From NCBI GenBank assembly GCA_947584125.1, contig CANPWI010000084.1, positions 1-6,009 on the forward strand: 6,009 bases of DNA, given 5' to 3'. This document shows, one piece after another, positions 1 through 4,662 of the stretch. Both the position numbers and the translations under genes were made by a program. A model generated the notes under the pieces. The model saw only the letters and a program-made list of their open reading frames with translations. It was not told the DNA's origin and searched no databases. How positions within the stretch are numbered: position 1 is the stretch's first letter; each line of letters opens with the position of its first letter. The DNA comes from an uncultured Clostridia bacterium (GTDB lineage Bacteria; Bacillota; Clostridia; TANB77; CAG-508).

Positions 1-362
1 TCAACATAATTAGGTAAGCTTATAAGGAAAAACCAAAGTGCTGCATTAATCCATTGTACAAACATTGATACACCTACAATATAAAGCGAAATATAATACA
101 AGTAGAAAAATGATAACTTTGTGTCTTTAGAATTTGCAAATTTTGAAGAACCCGAAAATAAAAATGCAAATATAGGACACGCAAGAGCAAATGTATACTG
201 AATAGGTCCCCAATATGAAACTGATATTCCCGTAAGGAAAAGGAAAATCAGTTCAACTACTCTATCAACTAATATATATATGGAAAACAGAGTCAAAATA
301 TATGTGCAAAATGTATTTCTATCTGTTTTTAAAAATTTCAAAAATTTATCTACATATTTCAT
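1..362 (-). CDS. Unrecognised multi-pass membrane protein, N-terminal part (runs off left edge)
   Basis: An open frame starts at an ATG on the minus strand (complement of 360-362) and stays open to the window edge, giving 120 residues without a stop. The short N-terminal part is basic and probably cytosolic (starting MKYVDKFLKFLK). It is followed by hydrophobic stretches at about residues 19-44, 52-70, 83-102 and 105-117, so at least three or four membrane segments are visible. A short polar loop lies at about 71-82 (SSKFANSKDTK). No catalytic motif or known transporter signature is visible, and I do not recognise the family. A weak GTGGTG ribosome-binding-like sequence lies just upstream of the ATG. 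The gene is divergent from yqeK and shares a 225-bp promoter region with it. The long hydrophobic open frame makes it likely to be real; its function is unknown. Confidence 0.72.
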   Translation of the reverse strand, partial: MKYVDKFLKFLKTDRNTFCTYILTLFSIYILVDRVVELIFLFLTGISVSYWGPIQYTFALACPIFAFLFSGSSKFANSKDTKLSFFYLYYISLYIVGVSMFVQWINAALWFFLISLPNYV

Positions 363-400
363 TTTTTCACCACTTTCGAAAAATTATCCTACATATATAT

Positions 401-429
401 ATTATGCTACAAAAATGCAAAAAAAACAA
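401..429 (-). promoter_or_regulatory. Candidate promoter for the left-edge membrane protein gene
   Basis: Read on the minus strand, TTGTTT (424-429) and CATAAT (401-406) are separated by 17 bp, which suits a sigma-A promoter. Transcription would begin near 394 and leave a leader of about 30 nt before the ATG. The -35 is a poor match and the region is so AT-rich that alternatives exist, such as TTGCAT (415-420) with TATATG (392-397), also 17 bp apart. Confidence 0.35.
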
Positions 430-529
430 GAGTTTTTAGTGAAAAAAAGCAATTTATTATGTTTTTTGTATATAAAATTTTATATTGAAAAAGTTATACA
501 TAACAATATATGTAAAAACATTTTAATAC

Positions 530-558
530 TTGCATAAAAAAATACATTATGATATATT
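530..558 (+). promoter_or_regulatory. Probable sigma-A promoter of yqeK
   Basis: TTGCAT (530-535) and TATATT (553-558) are separated by exactly 17 bp and lie 30 bp upstream of the yqeK start. Both boxes are good matches to the housekeeping consensus. A strong AAGGGAG ribosome binding site follows at 575-581. A second, weaker pair upstream, TTGAAA (485-490) and TATATG (507-512) with a 16-bp spacer, could be an alternative start. Confidence 0.55.
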
Positions 559-587
559 AAAAAAAATAAATAATAAGGGAGAAGAAA

Positions 588-1145
588 ATGAACCTAGAAG
601 ATATATGTAAAGATGTAAAAGAAATATTATCAGAACATAGATACAATCATTCCATTGGTGTAATGGAAATGGCAGGTACTCTTGCTAAAATATATAATGT
701 AGATGAACAAAAAGCAAAAATTACAGGAATATTACATGATATTGCAAAAGAAATGACTAAGGAGGAAAGTTATAAATACATTACGGAAAACAGTATTTCA
801 ATAGATGAAATAGAAAAAATGCAATATAAAATTTTACATGGAAAAATAGGAGCAGATATATGTAAGAAAAAATATAAATTAGATGAAGAAATGCAAGAAG
901 CTATAAGATTTCACACTACGGGAGTACCAAATATGGGAATTCTTTCAAAAATTATATTTGTTTCAGATAAAATAGAAAAGAACAGAACCTATGAAGGCGT
1001 AGAAGAATTAAGAATAATTGCAAAAAAAGATATAGATTTAGCAATAATAAAAATTTTAGAAAATGAAATAATAAAAAATATAAAAAAAGGAACAATAATA
1101 CATCCAAATACATTAAACACAAGAAACTTTTTATTAATGAAATAA
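588..1145 (+). CDS. yqeK: YqeK-like HD-domain bis(5'-nucleosyl)-tetraphosphatase (symmetrical)
   Basis: This 185-residue cytosolic protein has the full YqeK pattern. H21 lies in RYNHSIGV, the HD pair H50-D51 in GILHDIAK, H84 in ILHGKIGA, H109 in RFHTTG, and D127 in SDKIEKNR, a variant of the usual ADYIEPGR. These His/Asp residues bind the metal centre of HD-superfamily phosphohydrolases. Known YqeK proteins split Ap4A into two ADP. Length is normal for the family (about 185-200). The start is fixed by AAGGGAG at 575-581, 6 nt upstream of the ATG. In many Firmicutes yqeK sits between nadD and rsfS; neither is beside it here, so it appears to be a single-gene unit with its own promoter and a hairpin over its stop codon. 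The family assignment is firm; the Ap4A substrate is inferred from homologues. Confidence 0.92.
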   Translation: MNLEDICKDVKEILSEHRYNHSIGVMEMAGTLAKIYNVDEQKAKITGILHDIAKEMTKEESYKYITENSISIDEIEKMQYKILHGKIGADICKKKYKLDEEMQEAIRFHTTGVPNMGILSKIIFVSDKIEKNRTYEGVEELRIIAKKDIDLAIIKILENEIIKNIKKGTIIHPNTLNTRNFLLMK

Positions 1146-1172
1146 CCAAAGCCGTATAAAAGCTTTGGTTAT
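1142..1172. terminator. Hairpin between convergent genes, probable bidirectional terminator
   Basis: Positions 1142-1152 (ending AACCAAAGC) pair perfectly with 1162-1172 (GCTTTGGTT...), giving an 11-bp stem and a 9-nt loop. The stem overlaps the yqeK stop codon (1143-1145) and ends 5 bp before the stop of the minus-strand zinc-ribbon gene. The T-tracts on both sides are short and interrupted, so termination may be only moderately efficient, but a shared hairpin is the expected arrangement between converging genes. Confidence 0.65.
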
Positions 1173-1177
1173 AATAT

Positions 1178-1444
1178 TTATCCTAAAGTAATATTTCCAA
1201 TATTATTATTACTAATATTATTTGCAAATTTTGAAAATTCAGGATTTTGAAGATATCTATTAATATTTTTTTCTGAAATACCTGTATTTATGCAAATTGA
1301 ATTAATAGAATCAATCTCATTTGATGCTTCAAAAAAATTTTTTAATTGATTAATTTCTTTATTATCTTTAGGGATGCAATTTTCACATACAGAATTATCT
1401 GATAAATAAAAACATCCACAGCGTTCGCATTTTTTAAATTCCAT
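1178..1444 (-). CDS. Small zinc-ribbon protein resembling the flagellar operon protein YvyF (TIGR03826)
   Basis: This 88-residue protein begins with a four-cysteine zinc ribbon: C6-x2-C9 and C20-x2-C23, with an extra C11. About residues 44-70 read like a small helix-turn-helix (SINSICINTGISEKNINRYL), in which a TGIS turn is followed by a second helix. Zinc ribbon plus short helical domain is the layout of the YvyF/TIGR03826 family, encoded near flgM in flagellar operons of Bacillus and relatives. The C-terminal tail is Asn-rich (NNISNNNIGN) and probably disordered. A near-perfect AGGAGGAG ribosome binding site (1451-1458) lies 6 nt from the start, so the gene is real and probably well translated. 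No flagellar gene is nearby. The YvyF link rests on remembered family pattern, not a search; a general regulatory zinc-ribbon protein is the alternative. Confidence 0.8.
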   Translation of the reverse strand: MEFKKCERCGCFYLSDNSVCENCIPKDNKEINQLKNFFEASNEIDSINSICINTGISEKNINRYLQNPEFSKFANNISNNNIGNITLG

Positions 1445-1474
1445 AATAATCTCCTCCTATGTTAATACAAAAAT

Positions 1475-1493
1475 ATTTTATCACATTTTATCA
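1475..1493 (-). promoter_or_regulatory. Tandem extended -10 elements upstream of the zinc-ribbon gene
   Basis: On the minus strand TGATAAAAT occurs twice, as the complement of 1485-1493 and of 1475-1483, exactly 10 bp apart. Each copy fits an extended -10 box (TG, one base, TAAAAT). No good -35 is seen at the right distance, which extended -10 promoters tolerate. Starts near 1478 or 1468 would leave leaders of about 25-35 nt before the ATG. Confidence 0.4.
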
Positions 1494-1581
1494 TAAAATA
1501 TAAAAAAATGAAAGAAAAAAATAAAAATATGTAAAAAAAATATAGTTTTATAATTGATGTGAAAAAATAAAATAAAAATAC

Positions 1582-1610
1582 TTGAAAATAATAGAAAACA
1601 GTGTTAAAAT
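1582..1610 (+). promoter_or_regulatory. Strong promoter of the rubrerythrin-folD operon
   Basis: TTGAAA (1582-1587) is followed after 17 bp by TAAAAT (1605-1610), and a TG at 1602-1603 gives an extended -10. This is the best-formed promoter in the window and predicts transcription from about 1617. The leader of about 29 nt carries AAGGAGG at 1634-1640, 5 nt from the ATG. It is overlapped by an 8-bp inverted repeat, listed separately. Confidence 0.65.
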
Positions 1611-1616
1611 TTTCAA
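1582..1616. repeat. 8-bp inverted repeat over the rubrerythrin promoter, possible operator
   Basis: TTGAAAAT (1582-1589) and ATTTTCAA (1609-1616) are perfect inverted copies separated by 19 bp. One arm contains the -35 box; the other overlaps the end of the -10 and reaches the predicted transcription start. A dimeric repressor bound here would block the promoter. It does not look like the PerR box expected at peroxide-defence genes, so no regulator is named. Chance occurrence is possible in such AT-rich sequence. Confidence 0.35.
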
Positions 1617-1645
1617 TGATAAAAATATAAATTAAGGAGGAAATT

Positions 1646-2200
1646 ATGAAAGCTTATGTTTGTAAAGTATGTGGATATGTACATTTTGGAGAGGAAGCAC
1701 CAGAAAAATGTCCACAATGTGGAGTAGGAAAAGATAAATTTGAATTAAAAACTGAAGAAGCAGGTAAAAAAGAATATGCTGATGAGCATGTAATAGGAGT
1801 AGCTAAAGGATTAGATGAAGAAGTTGTAAAAGGTTTAAAAGATAACTTTACAGGTGAATGTAGTGAGGTTGGTATGTATTTAGCTATGAGTAGACAAGCA
1901 GATAGAGATGGTTATCCAGAAATTGCAGAAGCATTTAAAAGATATGCTTTTGAAGAGGCAGAACATGCTGCTAAATTTGCTGAATTATTAGGTGAAATTG
2001 TATATCCAGATACAAAAAAGAATTTAATGTTAAGAGCAGAAGCTGAATGTGGAGCTTGCATGGGTAAAAAGGAATTAGCAACTAAAGCAAAACAATTAGG
2101 ATATGATGCAATTCACGATACAGTACATGAAATGGCAAAAGATGAAGCAAGACATGGAAAAGGATTTGATGGATTATTAAAAAGATATTTTAATGCATAA
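1646..2200 (+). CDS. Reverse rubrerythrin (N-terminal rubredoxin, C-terminal diiron domain)
   Basis: This 184-residue cytosolic protein reduces hydrogen peroxide, and in some relatives oxygen, using electrons passed through its own rubredoxin. The rubredoxin domain comes first: C6-x2-C9 and C22-x2-C25 bind one iron. A linker (about residues 38-60) leads to a four-helix ferritin-like domain with E71, E104-x2-H107 (EEAEH), the E132/E134 region and E167-x2-H170 (DEARH), the ligand pattern of a rubrerythrin diiron site. Classical rubrerythrins have the rubredoxin at the C-terminus; this reversed order is the form studied in Clostridium acetobutylicum as a main peroxide and oxygen defence enzyme. 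AAGGAGG at 1634-1640 fixes the start. Downstream folD follows after 36 bp with no terminator, so the two are probably co-transcribed. A strong extended -10 promoter suggests high expression. Confidence 0.95.
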   Translation: MKAYVCKVCGYVHFGEEAPEKCPQCGVGKDKFELKTEEAGKKEYADEHVIGVAKGLDEEVVKGLKDNFTGECSEVGMYLAMSRQADRDGYPEIAEAFKRYAFEEAEHAAKFAELLGEIVYPDTKKNLMLRAEAECGACMGKKELATKAKQLGYDAIHDTVHEMAKDEARHGKGFDGLLKRYFNA

Positions 2201-2236
2201 TTAATAAAAGCATATAAAAATATTAAGGAGAAAATA

Positions 2237-3082
2237 ATGGCAGAAATTATAGATGGTAAGTTATTAGCAAAAAAAATAAGACAAGAGGTTAAAGAAGAGG
2301 TAGATAAAATAAAAAAAGAAGGTATTTTCCCAAAATTAGCAGTTATTATGGTAGGGGAAAATAGCGCATCAAAAGTATATGTTAGGAATAAAAGCAAAGC
2401 TTGCAATGAAACAGGAATTGAGTATGAAGAATTTTTATTAAAAGAAGAAACATCTATGGAAGAACTTTTGAAATTAATACAAGAGTTAAATGATAGAAAA
2501 GATATTCACGGAATATTATTACAAAGTCCAATACCTAAACATTTAGATATAAATGAAGCTTTTGCTTCAATTAATCCTAATAAAGATGTAGATGGTTTTC
2601 ATCCAATAAATGCTGGAAAATTAAGCTTAAATCAAGATTGTTTTGTATCATGTACACCTTATGGAGTTGTAAAAATGCTAGAAGCATATAATATACCTAT
2701 TGAAGGAGCTAATGTTGTAATAATAGGTAGAAGCAATATTGTTGGAAAACCACTTGCACAATGTTTATTAAACAAAAATGCTACTATAACAATATGTCAT
2801 TCAAAGACAAAGGACATTAAAGAAATTACAAAAAAAGCAGATATATTAATTGCAGCACTTGGTAAACCAAGATTTGTAACAGAAGATATGGTAAAACAAG
2901 GAGCTACTGTAATAGATATTGGTATTAATAGACTAGAAGAGGGGCTAGTTGGTGATGTCGATTTTGAAAATGTAGAAAAAAAAGTAGCTTATATTACACC
3001 AGTTCCAGGAGGAGTTGGACCAATGACAATAGCAATGCTTATGAAAAATGTATTAAAAGCAGCAAAAAATAATAATAAATAA
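2237..3082 (+). CDS. folD: Bifunctional methylenetetrahydrofolate dehydrogenase / methenyltetrahydrofolate cyclohydrolase
   Basis: FolD interconverts 5,10-methylene-, 5,10-methenyl- and 10-formyl-tetrahydrofolate in the cytosol, supplying one-carbon units for purines and formyl-methionine and, in acetogens, carrying the methyl branch. The 281-residue length is typical. Visible landmarks are the catalytic Y48-x3-K52 in KVYVRNKSKAC, Q96 in LLQSPIP, the DVDGFHPINAGKL segment at 117-129, the nucleotide-binding loop IIGRSNIVGKP at 162-172, and the signature PVPGGVGPMT at 255-264. The start is supported by AAGGAG at 2225-2230, 6 nt from the ATG. It is the second gene after rubrerythrin and the last before a strong terminator; two TAA stops occur in tandem at its end. 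No sign of truncation or transfer. Confidence 0.97.
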   Translation: MAEIIDGKLLAKKIRQEVKEEVDKIKKEGIFPKLAVIMVGENSASKVYVRNKSKACNETGIEYEEFLLKEETSMEELLKLIQELNDRKDIHGILLQSPIPKHLDINEAFASINPNKDVDGFHPINAGKLSLNQDCFVSCTPYGVVKMLEAYNIPIEGANVVIIGRSNIVGKPLAQCLLNKNATITICHSKTKDIKEITKKADILIAALGKPRFVTEDMVKQGATVIDIGINRLEEGLVGDVDFENVEKKVAYITPVPGGVGPMTIAMLMKNVLKAAKNNNK

Positions 3083-3090
3083 TAAAATAT

Positions 3091-3120
3091 AAAAGGGGGT
3101 AGAAATACCCTCTTTTTTTT
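3091..3120 (+). terminator. Strong intrinsic terminator after folD
   Basis: AAAAGGGGGTA (3091-3101) pairs with TACCCTCTTTT (3106-3116) around a GAAA tetraloop, with one G-T pair, and the T-run continues to 3120. A GC-rich inner stem, stable GNRA loop and eight consecutive T residues make this a textbook rho-independent terminator that closes the rubrerythrin-folD unit. It lies 22 bp before the dprA start codon. Confidence 0.92.
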
Positions 3121-3128
3121 GTTGTATG

Positions 3129-3134
3129 AAAGGA
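3129..3134 (+). promoter_or_regulatory. Ribosome binding site that decides the dprA start
   Basis: AAAGGA lies 8 nt before the ATG at 3143, a workable spacing. The in-frame ATG at 3134 overlaps it and the in-frame TTG at 3119 lies in the terminator T-run, so neither has a usable site. Confidence 0.6.
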
Positions 3135-3142
3135 TGAGAAAA

Positions 3143-4018
3143 ATGGACGAAATATTTTGGATATGGTTTTCAAAGTTAACAAATATATCAAATAAAATAA
3201 AAAATAGATTATTAGAGGAGTATAAAACACCAGAAAGAATTTGGAATTTAGATAAAAAAGAATTGATGAAAGTAGAAGGAATAGGAGAAAAAATTGCTGA
3301 TATAATATTAAATTCAAAAAATAAATTAAATTTAGAAAATGAATTACAATACATTAAAAACAATAATATAAGCATAATAAACATAGAAGATGAAAGCTAT
3401 CCTAAACTTTTAAAACAAATATATGATCCACCAATTTGTTTATATATTAAAGGAGATACGCAGATATTAAATGATTTTTCACTTGCAATTATTGGTTGCA
3501 GACAATGTAGTAACTATGGTTCTAAAATTGCAAAAGATATAGCATATTCTCTTGCTAAAAAAGATATTAATATAGTTAGTGGTTTAGCTAGGGGAATAGA
3601 CACCTTTGCACATATTGGTGCTGTTAATGGAAATGGAAAAACAATAGCTGTTGTTGGAACAGGATTAGATATTGTATATCCGTATCAAAATAAAATTCTT
3701 GAAGAAAATATTGTAAAAAAAGGTGGTGCTATAGTTTCAGAATATCCTTTAGGAACAAAACCTATAAAAACTAACTTTCCAGAGAGAAACCGAATAATAA
3801 GTGGACTTTCTAAAGGAGTAATAGTAGTAGAGGCAAAAGAAAAAAGCGGTACATTAATAACTGTTGATTTTGCATTAGAACAAGGAAGAAATGTTTATGT
3901 AGTTCCAGGAAATATAAATTCTAAAAATTCAGTAGGAACAAATGAATTAATTAAAGAAGGTGCAAAACCAATAACAAAGTTAGCAGATATACTTGAAGAT
4001 TTTTATACTCTGGGATAA
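3143..4018 (+). CDS. dprA: DNA processing protein DprA (Smf), short form
   Basis: DprA binds incoming single-stranded DNA during natural transformation, protects it and loads RecA; non-transformable bacteria keep it too. The 291-residue protein starts with a helical region containing a helix-hairpin-helix (KVEGIGEKIADIILN, 43-57). The DprA Rossmann-like core follows: LAIIGCRQCSNYG from 114, SGLARGID at 146-153, GTGLDIVYP at 172-180, NFPERNRIISGLS at 211-223, SGTLIT at 235-240, EQGRNVYVVPG at 246-256 and GTNELIKEGA at 265-274. It ends soon after the core, without the C-terminal winged helix of longer DprA proteins; this short form is common in Firmicutes. The ATG at 3143 is preferred because AAAGGA lies 8 nt upstream and MDEIFWIW matches usual DprA N-termini. 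The terminator just upstream leaves no room for an ordinary promoter. No other competence gene is in view. Confidence 0.95.
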   Translation: MDEIFWIWFSKLTNISNKIKNRLLEEYKTPERIWNLDKKELMKVEGIGEKIADIILNSKNKLNLENELQYIKNNNISIINIEDESYPKLLKQIYDPPICLYIKGDTQILNDFSLAIIGCRQCSNYGSKIAKDIAYSLAKKDINIVSGLARGIDTFAHIGAVNGNGKTIAVVGTGLDIVYPYQNKILEENIVKKGGAIVSEYPLGTKPIKTNFPERNRIISGLSKGVIVVEAKEKSGTLITVDFALEQGRNVYVVPGNINSKNSVGTNELIKEGAKPITKLADILEDFYTLG

Positions 4019-4046
4019 TAATAAAAATTTTAATTTGGTTTTAATA

Positions 4047-4075
4047 TTGACTTTAATTTAGAAAAGTGATAAAAA
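4047..4075 (+). promoter_or_regulatory. Probable promoter of the DUF4116-deacetylase unit
   Basis: TTGACT (4047-4052) is separated by 17 bp from TAAAAA (4070-4075), with a TG at 4067-4068 giving an extended -10. The -35 is the closest match to TTGACA in the window. Transcription would start near 4082, about 31 nt before the ATG at 4113. No hairpin terminator is visible after dprA, so readthrough from dprA is also possible. Confidence 0.55.
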
Positions 4076-4099
4076 TAAATATATTAATATTTTGGTAAA

Positions 4100-4107
4100 A
4101 GTAGGGA
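4100..4107 (+). promoter_or_regulatory. Ribosome binding site that decides the DUF4116 start
   Basis: AGTAGGGA lies 5 nt before the ATG at 4113. The in-frame TTG at 4092 has no ribosome binding site upstream, so the shorter reading is preferred. Confidence 0.55.
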
Positions 4108-4112
4108 TATAT

Positions 4113-4643
4113 ATGACGGACAAAGATATTGTAAAATCAAGAGCAAATGATAGAGAATTTATAATGGAAACAATAAAAGTATCTCCATTATTAATAGAAT
4201 TTGCAAGTGAAGAATTAAGAGATGATAAAGAAATACTTTTAGAATGTATAAAAAAAGATGCAGGTGCATTAGAATTTGCAAGTGATAGATTAAAAGATGA
4301 TAAAGAAATATTACTTACAGCTGTTAAAGAAAAAGGTTGGGTAGCTTGTTATGCAAGCGATAGGTTAAAAAAGGATAAAGATGTTATATTAGAAGCGGTA
4401 AAAAATGATGGTCAAATACTTTATTATGCAAGTGAGGAATTAAGAGATGACAAAGATGTTGTAATGAATGCAATAAAAAATAAGCCGATTATACTTAAAT
4501 ATGCAAGTAAAAGACTAAGAGGAGATATTGATATAGCAAAAACAGTTCTTACATTAGATAAAAAATGTTATAGCTATTTAACAGAAGATATTAAAGAAAA
4601 TGAAGAAATACAAAAGATGATGATAGTAGAAGATAAAAAATAG
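4113..4643 (+). CDS. DUF4116-type repeat protein of unknown function
   Basis: This 176-residue protein consists almost entirely of a 25-residue repeat. Units run at residues 13-37, 38-62, 63-87, 88-112, 113-137 and a worn sixth at 138-162. Each starts with D-[KR]-[ED], continues with a helix ending in [AC]-[IV]-K, and carries an A-S-x-x-L motif (31-35, 56-60, 81-85, 106-110, 131-135; only Y-L-T-E-D-I in the last). The pattern matches my memory of DUF4116, an alpha-helical repeat common in protists, large DNA viruses and some gut bacteria, with no known activity. The lack of a signal peptide or membrane segment suggests a cytosolic binding scaffold. The start at ATG 4113 rests on AGTAGGGA; a TTG at 4092 would add seven residues. 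The deacetylase gene begins 19 bp downstream, suggesting co-transcription. No function is assigned. Confidence 0.85.
   Translation: MTDKDIVKSRANDREFIMETIKVSPLLIEFASEELRDDKEILLECIKKDAGALEFASDRLKDDKEILLTAVKEKGWVACYASDRLKKDKDVILEAVKNDGQILYYASEELRDDKDVVMNAIKNKPIILKYASKRLRGDIDIAKTVLTLDKKCYSYLTEDIKENEEIQKMMIVEDKK
4149..4598 (+). repeat. Six tandem 75-bp coding repeats (25 codons each)
   Basis: The 75-bp unit repeats in frame with no insertion or deletion, at 4149, 4224, 4299, 4374, 4449 and 4524. The first units still share long nucleotide blocks, for example GAATTTGCAAGTGA at about 4198 and 4273, each followed by a GATGATAAAGAAATA block. The last unit has diverged most. This points to growth by tandem duplication, with spacing kept by selection. 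Confidence 0.85.
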
Positions 4644-4662
4644 CAGTAAAAGGTGAATTCTT

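Noticed and set aside
280..537. Plus-strand open frame of 85 codons
   Set aside because: It lies largely antisense to the left-edge membrane protein and runs into the divergent promoter region. It has no good ribosome binding site and its sequence is of low complexity (Lys/Asn/Phe/Tyr-rich).
952..1149. Minus-strand open frame antisense to the end of yqeK
   Set aside because: It is almost entirely Leu/Phe, as expected from reading the complement of an AT-rich Lys/Ile-rich gene. It overlaps a clear enzyme and has no ribosome binding site.
1548..1562. Possible PerR box upstream of rubrerythrin
   Set aside because: The left half TTATAAT is perfect, but the right half GATGTGA matches ATTATAA at only three of seven positions. 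Half sites are expected by chance in such AT-rich DNA.
1584..1614. RNA hairpin or riboswitch in the rubrerythrin leader
   Set aside because: The arms overlap the promoter and most of the repeat would not be transcribed. The predicted leader of about 29 nt is too short for a riboswitch.
2113..2406. Minus-strand open frame across the rubrerythrin-folD junction
   Set aside because: It is antisense to two well-identified genes and to the folD ribosome binding site, with no family resemblance.
3119..3142. Upstream TTG (3119) or ATG (3134) start for dprA
   Set aside because: The TTG lies in the terminator T-run, and the ATG at 3134 overlaps the only ribosome binding site. The ATG at 3143 fits both the spacing and the usual DprA N-terminus.
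2989..3384. Two overlapping minus-strand open frames across the folD-dprA junction
   Set aside because: Both are Phe/Leu/Ile-rich shadows of folD and dprA and read through the folD terminator. Two different frames open at once reflects base composition.
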